DNA of 64,000 bases, taken from contig NZ_SJKB01000002.1 in the NCBI RefSeq assembly GCF_004331465.1, positions 1 to 64,000 of the forward strand, in the 5' to 3' direction. This DNA is from Kribbella pittospori (lineage in GTDB: Bacteria > Actinomycetota > Actinomycetes > Propionibacteriales > Kribbellaceae). The position numbers and the translations under genes were made by a program. Below are positions 32,630 through 40,481 of this stretch, one piece after another; the first letter of the stretch is position 1, and the number at the start of each line of letters is the position of its first letter. Under the pieces are notes generated by a model, which ran no database searches, had not been told where the DNA came from, and saw only the letters and a list, made by a program, of their open reading frames with translations.

Positions 32630-34786
32630 GTGGCGGATCCGATCGCCGATGAGCTGCGAGGGCTCGCCGGGACTGGGCTCTACCGGCGGAACGCCTTCCG
32701 GGTGAGCGGTCTGGTCGCCGGTGTGGACCGGCGTACCGCCCGGCAGGTTGTGCAGCGGGTCCGCGCGGCGCTCGAGGTGGGCGCCGACGTGGACCTCGGG
32801 CCGACCGCTTCGCGGGATCCCGACGAGATCCAAGCGGCCTGCGATCTCATCCTCGGCGATCCCCGGCGCCGGCTGGTGCATGAGGTGTTCGCGCGCTGGG
32901 GCAACGATCTCGAGGCCTGCGGCTGCACCGAGGCCGCCCACCAGCGTCACGACACCGCAATCGACCTTCATGCGAAGGCGATCCACGGTGAGCTGGACCA
33001 GCAGCAAAGTCAGGTGGAGCTCGACAAGCTGTGGACCATCGCGGGCAAGACCTGGACCAAGGTGCTGGCGAGCAAGGAGTTCGGCGCACACCTGGCATCC
33101 CGGGTGCTCGAGCTGGACGACCGGCAGCTGACCGCGTCCGCCGTGGAGGAGATCCGCAGCGAGCTGCCCCGGACACTGATCAAGCCGTGCATCGACCTGG
33201 CGGTCGCGGCGACGGCCAACGGGTTCCGGCACCGCGACCACGCCAGTCGCTTCCCAGATGCCAATCAACTGGCCGACCGGATGCTGGAGACCGCGGCGGC
33301 TCCGCTGTACGCCGAACTGGAGGAGCGCCGGACCTCGATCGGCCGGCGGATCCAGGACGAGGATCCGGACCCGATCGTCGACGAGATCGAACGCGAACTG
33401 CTGCCGCGGCTGACCCGGCTGGACTCGATCGTGCCGGCGAAACGGCACCGCCGTACCGCGGAGCTGCACGACCAGATCGCGATCCTGCTGAACAACTGCG
33501 CAGTCAAACTGCTCGACCGCGGCGAGGTGTCCGACGGCCGGGCCGACGAGTGGCTCAACCGGGCAGCCGGCTTGGTGATCGATCCACGGGACGCGGCGCT
33601 GATCCAGGAGAACCGGCAGATGGTGCGGGAGAGCGCCAAGGCGATGGCCGACTTCCGGGGACAGGTCTTCCTGCTGTACACGATGCGCGGCAGTGCTGCG
33701 GCAAAGGCGATGCTGCGGCAGGTCCGGCGCGAGATCGACGCACCGTCGGTCCGGGCTGAGATCGACCGGATGCTGGCGGAGATCTCGGCCGGAAACTTCC
33801 GGCGCGAGCGCCGGGAGCCGCCGCGGCGTCCGCCGAGCAAGCCGGCGTCCCGGCCCGGCGGATCCGCGCCGCGGTCTCACAACTACTACTCGGAACCCAG
33901 GCGGCCGGGCGGGCGACGGCGGGGCCGGGTGCTGCTGTGGTTGCTGGTGGCCGCCGCGATCGTCTTCGGCGTCGTGCGCTGGGGACCGTTCGGCCAGGAG
34001 GTCAGCGTCTATCAGTCCAAGATCGCGGACAACGCCGAGCCGGGGACCTGCCTGGACAAGCAGGCCGACGACTGGCTCGACAACGCGACCGACCTGAAAG
34101 GGCGGGACTGCGACGAACCGCACTGGGGCGAGGTGCTGGGGTACGTACAGCTCACCAAGGTGCCGGCGGCGTACCCCGGGAACGACCAGGCGGCGGCGCT
34201 CGCCACCTTCCAGTGCGGCGAGATGCTCATCCAGCAAGGGCTGAAGCCGGCCGAGTACGACATCAACGAGGTCTATGCCGGGGCGCAGTACTGGAACACG
34301 GGCAAGGACGACAACGAGTACGAGAACTACGCGTCCTGTGTGCTGCATCGCAGGGACGGCCAGGAGATTTCGGCCGGCCGGAAGGCGAAGCCGGACGCGC
34401 CGACCACCCCGAAGGCGGTCGCGATGGACTTGTACGCCGACAAGATCGCGAACAACGCGCCGGTCGGGACCTGCCTGCAGACGAAGTCCGGCGTCGACGC
34501 GAAGACCATTCCGAAGGTCGCGGTGGTGCGGTGCAGCGTGAAGCACTGGGCGCAGGTCTTCGGCTACCCGGTCCTGTACAAGGCGGGCGAGAAGTGGCCG
34601 GGCGACGCCGCGGTCTACGCGAAAGCCAGGCACGCGTGCTCGGACACCATCCCGGCCCTGCCCGGCTACACGACCAGGGTCGGCTGGCCGGGCGCCGAAT
34701 GGTGGAAGGACCCGAAGCAAACGATCTACGCCTTCTGCCTGGTCCATCGGGTCGACGGCAAACAATTCACCGGAGGTTTGGGATGA
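32630..34786 (+). CDS. Membrane protein: degenerate J-like domain, helix-rich region, two septum-formation domains
   Basis: A 718-residue protein. Residues about 18-90 (NAFRVSGLVAGVDRRTARQ, then DEIQAACDLILGDPRRRLVH) follow the J-domain pattern of 'xxLG', helices and 'DPxxRxxYD', but no HPD is present. Residues 90-390 are helical. After a Pro/Arg-rich linker, one membrane helix (VLLWLLVAAAIVFGVVRW, about 433-450) precedes two tandem extracytoplasmic repeats, each with four cysteines: GTCLDKQ, RDCDEPHW, FQCGEM, SCVLHR, then GTCLQTK, VRCSVKHW, HACSDT, FCLVHR. These match the septum-formation family. GTG start with GGGGG before it. Its stop overlaps the GrpE-like gene. Role inferred: envelope anchor and co-chaperone for the adjacent Hsp70. 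Confidence 0.8.
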   Translation: MADPIADELRGLAGTGLYRRNAFRVSGLVAGVDRRTARQVVQRVRAALEVGADVDLGPTASRDPDEIQAACDLILGDPRRRLVHEVFARWGNDLEACGCTEAAHQRHDTAIDLHAKAIHGELDQQQSQVELDKLWTIAGKTWTKVLASKEFGAHLASRVLELDDRQLTASAVEEIRSELPRTLIKPCIDLAVAATANGFRHRDHASRFPDANQLADRMLETAAAPLYAELEERRTSIGRRIQDEDPDPIVDEIERELLPRLTRLDSIVPAKRHRRTAELHDQIAILLNNCAVKLLDRGEVSDGRADEWLNRAAGLVIDPRDAALIQENRQMVRESAKAMADFRGQVFLLYTMRGSAAAKAMLRQVRREIDAPSVRAEIDRMLAEISAGNFRRERREPPRRPPSKPASRPGGSAPRSHNYYSEPRRPGGRRRGRVLLWLLVAAAIVFGVVRWGPFGQEVSVYQSKIADNAEPGTCLDKQADDWLDNATDLKGRDCDEPHWGEVLGYVQLTKVPAAYPGNDQAAALATFQCGEMLIQQGLKPAEYDINEVYAGAQYWNTGKDDNEYENYASCVLHRRDGQEISAGRKAKPDAPTTPKAVAMDLYADKIANNAPVGTCLQTKSGVDAKTIPKVAVVRCSVKHWAQVFGYPVLYKAGEKWPGDAAVYAKARHACSDTIPALPGYTTRVGWPGAEWWKDPKQTIYAFCLVHRVDGKQFTGGLG

Positions 34787-35289
34787 CCTGGCTCGGGGTC
34801 CGCCAATGGCGGCAGCACAAGGCCTTCCGGATCGAGGCACCACGCTGGTCCGGCGTCGAGTACGACGACCTCGACCGCTACCTCGCCGAACTCGCGCAGA
34901 CGCTTCAGCCCGCCGCACCGGCGGCGGCGGACGACGACGCCGCGGACGCGGCCCTGGCCGAGGCGGCGACCAATCTCTGGCGAGCCCAGCGAAAACTTGC
35001 CCAAGGCAAACAAGAGACCCAGGGCCGGCAGGCGGCGCGCTACCTGCGCACCTGTGCCGAGGCACTCGCCGAGGCCGGGCTCACCGTGCAGGACCACGAC
35101 GGCGAACCGTTCCACGCCGGTCGGTCGGTCGAGGTGCTCGTCTACTCCGAGGACCCGGACGCTACCGCCGAGACCATCCTCGAGACGGTCCGGCCGGCCG
35201 TCTATCACCACGACCGGCGGATCCAGACCGCGCAGGTGATCGTCGCCGTACCCACCGCATCCACCGACCTCAAGGACAGCCATGCGTGA
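34783..35289 (+). CDS. GrpE-like nucleotide exchange factor (divergent)
   Basis: The 168-residue protein has a helical first two-thirds (DAALAEAATNLWRAQRKLAQ, then RYLRTCAEALAEAGLTV). Its C-terminal part, DGEPFHAGRSVEVLVYSEDP followed by ETILETVRPAVYHHDRRIQT, matches the beta-head of GrpE (GxxFDPxxHEA and the 'V-x-PGY' pattern) in order and spacing. The long N-terminal coiled coil of housekeeping GrpE is short here. The ATG overlaps the upstream stop as ATGA and GGAGG precedes it. Its 3' end overlaps the Hsp70 start by eight bases. GrpE-like role is inferred from this pattern and from context. Confidence 0.65.
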   Translation: MTWLGVRQWRQHKAFRIEAPRWSGVEYDDLDRYLAELAQTLQPAAPAAADDDAADAALAEAATNLWRAQRKLAQGKQETQGRQAARYLRTCAEALAEAGLTVQDHDGEPFHAGRSVEVLVYSEDPDATAETILETVRPAVYHHDRRIQTAQVIVAVPTASTDLKDSHA

Positions 35290-37762
35290 CACGATCGACT
35301 TCGGCATAGACCTCGGCACCACCAACAGCGCCATCTCGGTCGCCGAGGGCGACACAGTGCGCGCGATCAAGAACAGCCTCGGTCAGGACACCACGCCGTC
35401 AGCGGTCTGGATCCCGAAGCCCGGAATCGTCATGGTCGGGTCGCGAGCGCGGGAGCGGGTGGAGATCGATCCGGACAACGCCGCGGCCGAGTTCAAGCTG
35501 GAGATGGGGCTGGCCGATGCCGGCCGGACGTTCGCGAAGGCCGGCACCCGGCTCACGCCGCCGCAACTGTCCGCGGAGGTGCTGAAGGCGCTACGCGCCG
35601 ACGCGGCGATGTACCTCAACACCGATGCGCCGACCGCGGCCGTGATCACGGTGCCGGCGGCGTTCTCCCTGAACCAGAACAAGGCCACCGTCGAGGCCGC
35701 CACCTTGGCCGGGTTCGCGGCCGGATCTCCGCTGGTCCAGGAGCCGACCGCCGCCGCGTTCGCGTACGGGTTCCATGACACCGACGACCGGGCGTACTGG
35801 ATGGTGTTCGACTTCGGTGGGGGGACGTTCGATGCCGCGGTGGTCAGCAAGCGCGACGGTGATCTCCGGGTGCTGAACCACGCGGGCGATTCTTACCTGG
35901 GCGGAAAGCTGATCGACTGGGCGCTGGTCGACAAGGTGCTCGCACCGGCGGCCGCACAAGCGGTCGGTGTGCGCGAGTTCAGCCGGGAGGACCGCACCTG
36001 GGCACGGAACTTCGCCCGGCTGAAGGCCGCGGCGGAGGACGCGAAGATCGCGCTCTCACGGGCTGAGTCGGTGCCTGTCATGGTCGAGATCGACAGCGGG
36101 TCCGGGGACACCGAACTGTTGGAGTACACATTGACCCGGGGCGAGCTGGATCGGGTGGCGGAGCCGTACTACGTGCGCGCGATGAACCTGTGCCGCGAGG
36201 CGATGCGGGACAGCGGGCTGGCGCCGGACGCGATCGACAAACTGCTGCTGGTCGGCGGTGTCACCCTGTCCCCCGGCCTGCGGGAGTTGCTCTCGGATCC
36301 GGCCCGAGGCCTCGGCATCGAGCTGGACACCCGGCTGGATCCGTCGACGGTGGTGGCGCGCGGCGCGGCCGTGTTCGCCAGTACGGTCCGGCACCCGGCG
36401 CCGGCGTCCGCCGCACCCGCGGCCGGCGGGTTCGCGGTCCAGCTCAGCTACGAGCCGAGTGTCACGACCATCACCCCGACGGTGGCCGGGCGGCTGCGGG
36501 CCGGGCAGGACCACGATTGGACCGGGTACTCCGTCGTCCTCGCCAACCCCGAGGGCCGGCCGCCGTACCGGTCCGCGAACATCGCCCTCAACCGGGTCGG
36601 CGCGTTCGCGACCGAGGTCGTCATCGACGAGCGCCGGACCTCGAGGTTCACGATCGAGCTGTTCGACCCGACCGGCGCACCGCGGAAGCTGAACCCGAAC
36701 ACCTTGTCGATCACGCATCGCGACGTCGAGTTCGGCGGCGCGCGGCTGACCCACTCGCTCGGCATCCAGCTGGCCGACCGGACCTTCTCGCCGTTGCTGC
36801 GCAAGGGCGTCGGCGTACCGACCAAGGTGAAGGAGAAGTTCCGGACCTCGCACGCGCTGCAGCGCCGCGACGACGAGGCGTTGATCCGGATTCCGGTGGT
36901 GCAGGGCGAGCGGGCCCGGGCGGACCGGAACCGGCAGGTCGGGATGCTGGAGATCCGGCCGCTGGACCTGCGGATCGACCTGCCGGCCGGGACCGAGGTC
37001 GCCGTCACCTTCGAGGTCGACGCGTCGAACCTGGTCACCGTCGTGGCCGACGTCGAGCTGATCCAGGCACAGTTCGAGGCCGAGATCGACCTGGACTCCA
37101 TCACGACGCCGAGCGCCGACGTACTGCAGCAGGATCTGTCCGTGGCCGAGCGGCGGCTCGAGGCCGCCCGCGCCGCGGACGACTTGCCCGCCGTACGGGA
37201 TCGGCTCGAGCGGCTGGAGGCCGAGAAGACGCTGCAGACCACTCGTGAACAGGTGCGTGCGGCCGCGACCGATGCCGGCGCGGCGGCCACGGCGGAGGAT
37301 CGTCTTCGCGACCTGCATGCCCAGCTCGACGAGATCGAGGAACTCGCTGAGCTGCCGCAGCGGACCCGGGAGCTGCTCGACCTGCTGGCCGAGGCCAGCG
37401 AACTGGTCACGCGGACCGGCGCCGCACGGGACGAGCAGGAGCTGACCGAACTACAGAACCAGGCGCAGCGGGCGATCGACGATCAGAACCTGACCGCGGT
37501 GCAGGCGCAGATCGACCGGACCAATCAGTTCATGATCCGGCTCGAACAACGGCAGCCGGGCTGGCAGGTCGGGCTCTTCTACGCACTCGTCGAGCAGCCC
37601 GGCCTGCTGCCGGCCACGCGCGAGGTCGACAACCTCGTGCGCGAGGGCCACCAGGCGATCGGCGCAGGAGACGAGCGGACGCTCGAACGCGTTGTGCAGC
37701 AGCTGATCCGGTTGCTGCCGCGCGATGAGCAGGACAAGGTGTTCGGACTGATCAAGCCATGA
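35282..37762 (+). CDS. Hsp70 family chaperone with inserted domain and extended helical tail
   Basis: An 826-residue Hsp70. The ATPase domain (1-370) has FGIDLGTTNSAISV (phosphate 1), VITVPAAFSLNQ, LVQEPTAAAFAYG, VFDFGGGTFDAAVV (phosphate 2), and LLLVGGVTLSPGLRELL (adenosine). After the linker, residues about 381-487 form an extra beta-rich domain absent from DnaK (WTGYSVVLANPEG, FTIELFDPTGAP). The canonical substrate-binding beta sandwich follows at about 488-595 (LGIQLADRTFSPLL, IPVVQGERARADRN, VTFEVDASNLVTVV). A helical tail of about 230 residues, twice the normal lid length, has coiled-coil character. Coupled to genes on both sides. Confidence 0.92.
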   Translation: MRDTIDFGIDLGTTNSAISVAEGDTVRAIKNSLGQDTTPSAVWIPKPGIVMVGSRARERVEIDPDNAAAEFKLEMGLADAGRTFAKAGTRLTPPQLSAEVLKALRADAAMYLNTDAPTAAVITVPAAFSLNQNKATVEAATLAGFAAGSPLVQEPTAAAFAYGFHDTDDRAYWMVFDFGGGTFDAAVVSKRDGDLRVLNHAGDSYLGGKLIDWALVDKVLAPAAAQAVGVREFSREDRTWARNFARLKAAAEDAKIALSRAESVPVMVEIDSGSGDTELLEYTLTRGELDRVAEPYYVRAMNLCREAMRDSGLAPDAIDKLLLVGGVTLSPGLRELLSDPARGLGIELDTRLDPSTVVARGAAVFASTVRHPAPASAAPAAGGFAVQLSYEPSVTTITPTVAGRLRAGQDHDWTGYSVVLANPEGRPPYRSANIALNRVGAFATEVVIDERRTSRFTIELFDPTGAPRKLNPNTLSITHRDVEFGGARLTHSLGIQLADRTFSPLLRKGVGVPTKVKEKFRTSHALQRRDDEALIRIPVVQGERARADRNRQVGMLEIRPLDLRIDLPAGTEVAVTFEVDASNLVTVVADVELIQAQFEAEIDLDSITTPSADVLQQDLSVAERRLEAARAADDLPAVRDRLERLEAEKTLQTTREQVRAAATDAGAAATAEDRLRDLHAQLDEIEELAELPQRTRELLDLLAEASELVTRTGAARDEQELTELQNQAQRAIDDQNLTAVQAQIDRTNQFMIRLEQRQPGWQVGLFYALVEQPGLLPATREVDNLVREGHQAIGAGDERTLERVVQQLIRLLPRDEQDKVFGLIKP

Positions 37763-38679
37763 CCGTACTCACCGGACTCCAGCGGCAGCTCGCCCTCGGC
37801 CGGGCGGCCGAATCCGCCCGCCGCGGCGACCTCGACGGCGCGGCTGCGCTGCTCGTCGAGCTCGACGAAACGGGTGAGGCCACACCTGAGGTGCTGGACC
37901 TGCTCGCGCGCATCCGGGCGCAGCAGAAGAAGTGGTCCGAGGCGGACGGCTACTGGTCGCGGGTGCAGGAGACCGCGCCGGACGACGCCGCGGCCGCCGC
38001 GGGGCGCAAGACCGTGGCGTCGATCCTCGGGCACCGTCGCGCGTCCCGGCCGGTGCTGCCACTGGTGGGAGTAGTCGCAGGCGTGGCGGCAGTCGCGGTT
38101 GTGGTTGGCGGGATCGCCGTATTCGGCGGCGACGATCAGCCGGTCGCTCAGCCGACGCAGGAGGTCCAGCCGACGGCGACACCGAGTGTGGACACGAGCG
38201 GTCACCAGGAGGCGGCAGAGCTGGCCCGGAAGCTGGCCGCTCTGGAAGCGGAGCGACAGGCGTCGGCTGCTGCGGTCGCGAACAAGCTGGAGCTGATCGA
38301 GCGCAAGGTCGCCGGGCCTGGTGTGGTCGTGCAGCGCCGTTCCGGCACGGTGCGCGTGCTGTTCGCCGAAGGCCTGTTCTCCGCCGGCACCGAGTTCGGC
38401 CCGGGCCGCCAGGACGCACTGGTTGCCCTGGGCAAGCGACTGCCGGGTCTCGACGCCGCGATCACGGTGACCGGCTACTCGGTCGTCGTACCCGGCAGCA
38501 GCACCTCGGGCGGATCGCGTACGGCGCTCCTCCGCGCGCGCACCGCCACACAGGAGCTCAGCGCCGCCTCCGGGCTCCCGCTCACCGCCTTCGCCATGCA
38601 GTCCGGCGACCAGGGCCAACCACTGTTCCGGAACGCCGCGAAGAACCGCACAGTCACCCTGACGCTGACGCCGCACTAG
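37759..38679 (+). CDS. TPR-like, single-pass membrane protein with OmpA-like domain
   Basis: The 306-residue protein has an N-terminal helical repeat region (LGRAAESARRGDLDGAAALL and QQKKWSEADGYWSRVQETAP, TPR-like, about 12-75) and one membrane helix (VLPLVGVVAGVAAVAVVVGG, about 95-118). A Pro/Thr linker and a coiled coil (ELARKLAALEAERQASAAAV) lead to a C-terminal OmpA/MotB-like domain (FGPGRQDALVALGKRLPG, ITVTGYSVVVPG, SRTALLRARTATQEL, NRTVTLTL). The last is normally a peptidoglycan-binding module. Its ATG overlaps the Hsp70 stop (ATGA). It probably tethers the chaperone to the cell wall; that is inference. Confidence 0.75.
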   Translation: MTVLTGLQRQLALGRAAESARRGDLDGAAALLVELDETGEATPEVLDLLARIRAQQKKWSEADGYWSRVQETAPDDAAAAAGRKTVASILGHRRASRPVLPLVGVVAGVAAVAVVVGGIAVFGGDDQPVAQPTQEVQPTATPSVDTSGHQEAAELARKLAALEAERQASAAAVANKLELIERKVAGPGVVVQRRSGTVRVLFAEGLFSAGTEFGPGRQDALVALGKRLPGLDAAITVTGYSVVVPGSSTSGGSRTALLRARTATQELSAASGLPLTAFAMQSGDQGQPLFRNAAKNRTVTLTLTPH

Positions 38680-38714
38680 CCAGTTGGCCGCACGATGGTG
38701 CCATGATGTGCGGC

Positions 38715-39212
38715 ATGGAGCTGAAGCTGTCGGCGTCGTACGACGCCACCCCCGAGGAAGTGTTCGCGATCGTCACGGACGCCACCTTCCGCGAGCAGGC
38801 CTGCCAGAAGACCAAGGCGCTGTCGTACAACGTCGAGGTGACCAAGTCCGGGAGTGACACGGTCGTCAAGGTCCGCCGGGAGATGCCGTCGGACGGCGTA
38901 CCGGACTTCGCCAAGAAGTTCGTCGGTGAGACGCTGACCCTGGTCCAGACCGAGACCTGGCACGCGGCCAAGCCGGACGGGTCCCGCGACGCCGACGTCT
39001 CCGGCGAGATCGTCAACACCCCGGTCACGCTCAAGGGCACCGCGAGCATCACCGGCGGCGGCGGTCAGGCCGTGCAGGCGATCGACCTGGACGTGAAGGT
39101 CGCCGTACCGCTGATCGGCAAGAAGATGGAGCCGTTCGTGGTGGACGCGATCCGGTCCGGCCTGCAGAAGGAGCACGAACTCGGCCGCGAGTGGCACAAC
39201 GGCACCAACTGA
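38715..39212 (+). CDS. DUF2505 domain protein
   Basis: A 165-residue protein with the DUF2505 (START/SRPBCC-like) layout: LKLSASYDATPEEVFAIVTD, FREQACQKTKALSYNVEV, MPSDGVPDFAKKFVGETLTL, ending KVAVPLIGKKMEPFVVDAI. This is a small helix-grip fold likely to bind a hydrophobic ligand. Two earlier in-frame ATG codons (38703, 38706) are possible; the chosen one gives the typical N-terminus. It follows the Hsp70 operon by about 35 bases but the family is widespread, so a functional link is not implied. Confidence 0.82.
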   Translation: MELKLSASYDATPEEVFAIVTDATFREQACQKTKALSYNVEVTKSGSDTVVKVRREMPSDGVPDFAKKFVGETLTLVQTETWHAAKPDGSRDADVSGEIVNTPVTLKGTASITGGGGQAVQAIDLDVKVAVPLIGKKMEPFVVDAIRSGLQKEHELGREWHNGTN

Positions 39213-39224
39213 GACATTTCACCG

Positions 39225-39265
39225 GTCCCCGGCGGCGGGCGTCGTACGACGTCCGTCCCGGGGAC
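39225..39265. terminator. Hairpin terminator after the DUF2505 gene
   Basis: GTCCCCGG (39225-39232) and CCGGGGAC (39258-39265) form a perfect 8-bp stem; the loop contains a second palindrome, GTCGTACGAC (39241-39250). It starts 13 bases after the DUF2505 stop and could end the transcript from the Hsp70 operon. Confidence 0.6.
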
Positions 39266-39344
39266 TCGTGTGTCGCTACCCGGGCCGGCTCCCCCGCGGT
39301 GGCAATCTGAGGAGCGCGGGGTGCTCTTCGGAGGTGAGCCAGTC

Positions 39345-39554
39345 ATGCGGAAGCCAGTCTTTCGTCAGAAGGGTCAGCGCACGGAGCCGGGCGAGGAATC
39401 GCAGTTCTGCGTCTTCTGCGCCACGGTGATGCCGTTCGAGCGGATCGAGGCACCCGATCATCTGGTCGAGGAGCCCGACGAGTGGATCTGCGTGAAGTGC
39501 GGATCCGCGTTGCTGATCGATCCACCCTTGCAGGAGTACCACCGCAGCGCCTGA
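39345..39554 (+). CDS. Small zinc-ribbon-like protein
   Basis: A 69-residue protein with two CxxC pairs, FCVFCATVMP and ICVKCGSALL, about 30 residues apart, typical of a zinc ribbon. The rest is charged and polar. The ATG at 39345 has GGAGGTGAG about ten bases upstream; a GTG further upstream would add about 15 residues. Function unknown; it could be a small nucleic-acid or protein-binding module. Confidence 0.7.
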   Translation: MRKPVFRQKGQRTEPGEESQFCVFCATVMPFERIEAPDHLVEEPDEWICVKCGSALLIDPPLQEYHRSA

Positions 39555-39641
39555 CCGGTGGAATGTGGTGACGGACAAGGGCTCGTGTTCGGAAGATGTT
39601 CCCTCGGTTACGGATTCGGTACGACGGGTAACGTCCAGCGC

Positions 39642-40286
39642 ATGAGTCGCACCATACGGGGATTGGACGCCGGGCAACGGCGGGCCGAACGGCGTGAGCA
39701 GCTGCTGGATACGGCGCTCAATCTGTTCGCCACCAACGGCTATCTCGGTACGTCCATCGAGCAGATCTGCAGTACAGCATTCATCGGGACGAAGAGCTTC
39801 TACGAGCTGTTCTCCAGCCGGGAGGAGTGCTACGTCGCCCTGCTGCGGCGGACCTCGGAACGGCTGCAGGAGCGGATGGTCGCCGTCGCCGCGCAGGCGG
39901 CCGGCAACGAGCGGCAGGAGGCGCCGCGGCTGCTCGCCAGCTTCGTGCACGAACTCGTCGACGACCCGCGCGTCACCAAGGTCACCTTCGGGATGGCGTC
40001 CGGGATCTCCGAGGTGGCCGAGCGGCAACGGCGGGCGAACCGGCGCTGGGCGGCCGGCTTCCTCGAGCAGCTCTGGGACCGGTACGACGGACCGCCCACC
40101 GGCCGGGATGCCTCCGACCAGCGGGCGGTTCGTCACAGCGTTGCGATCGGCCTCGTCGGCGGGTTGTTCGACCTGATCTCGGACTGGCTGCTGGACGCGA
40201 ACCTCAAGAACCAGCGCCAGATCGAGACCCTGATCGACGACCTGACCACCTTCTACATCACCGTCCGCCGAGGCCTCATCACCTAA
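39642..40286 (+). CDS. TetR family transcriptional regulator
   Basis: The 214-residue regulator has a TetR HTH: RREQLLDTALNLFATNGYLG, then TSIEQICSTAFIGTKSFYEL and FSSREECYVALL. The C-terminal ligand domain is helical. The ATG at 39642 begins MSRTIRGLDAGQRRAERRE. It is followed by a convergent proline-catabolism gene across a 47-bp tandem repeat; its target is not evident. Confidence 0.88.
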   Translation: MSRTIRGLDAGQRRAERREQLLDTALNLFATNGYLGTSIEQICSTAFIGTKSFYELFSSREECYVALLRRTSERLQERMVAVAAQAAGNERQEAPRLLASFVHELVDDPRVTKVTFGMASGISEVAERQRRANRRWAAGFLEQLWDRYDGPPTGRDASDQRAVRHSVAIGLVGGLFDLISDWLLDANLKNQRQIETLIDDLTTFYITVRRGLIT

Positions 40287-40317
40287 CCCAGGCGGACATC
40301 CCGGTAGCGGGCACGCC

Positions 40318-40481
40318 TTTGCCTTCCCTGACCCCTGGTGCGGCCCCACCCGCTACTGCTTTTGCTTTCCTTCCCTCACCCCTGGTGCGGCCCCACCCAC
40401 TACTGCTTTTGCTTTCCTTCCCTCACCCCTGGTGCGGCCCCACCCACTACTGCTTTTGCTTTCCTTCCCTTACCCCTGGTG
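40318..40481. repeat. 47-bp tandem repeat, three full copies plus partial ends
   Basis: Full units begin at 40331, 40378 and 40425, each 47 bp and differing by one or two bases, with partial units before 40331 and from 40472. Each unit contains ACCCCTGGTGCGGCCCCACC and then TGCTTTTGCTTTCCTTCC, so one strand is pyrimidine-rich. The array fills the gap between the convergent TetR and pruA genes, and its last bases overlap the pruA stop codon (40470-40472). Confidence 0.9.

Noticed and set aside
32246..35065. A 939-codon minus-strand open frame antisense to the J-like/septum-formation gene
   Set aside because: Pro/Arg/Asp-rich translation without motifs. The plus strand has cysteine repeats, a membrane helix and coupled stops and starts.
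34783..38679. The chaperone operon as the housekeeping dnaK-grpE-dnaJ locus
   Set aside because: Housekeeping DnaK is about 620 residues with a standard linker, DnaJ has HPD and zinc fingers, and hspR usually follows. None of these hold here.
39225..39265. Palindromic GTCGTACGAC as a regulatory operator
   Set aside because: GTAC-centred words are very common in this genome style, and it sits in the loop of a terminator hairpin after a stop codon.
40318..40481. 47-bp repeats as a CRISPR array
   Set aside because: The repeats are directly adjacent with no spacers, only three full units, and no cas genes nearby.
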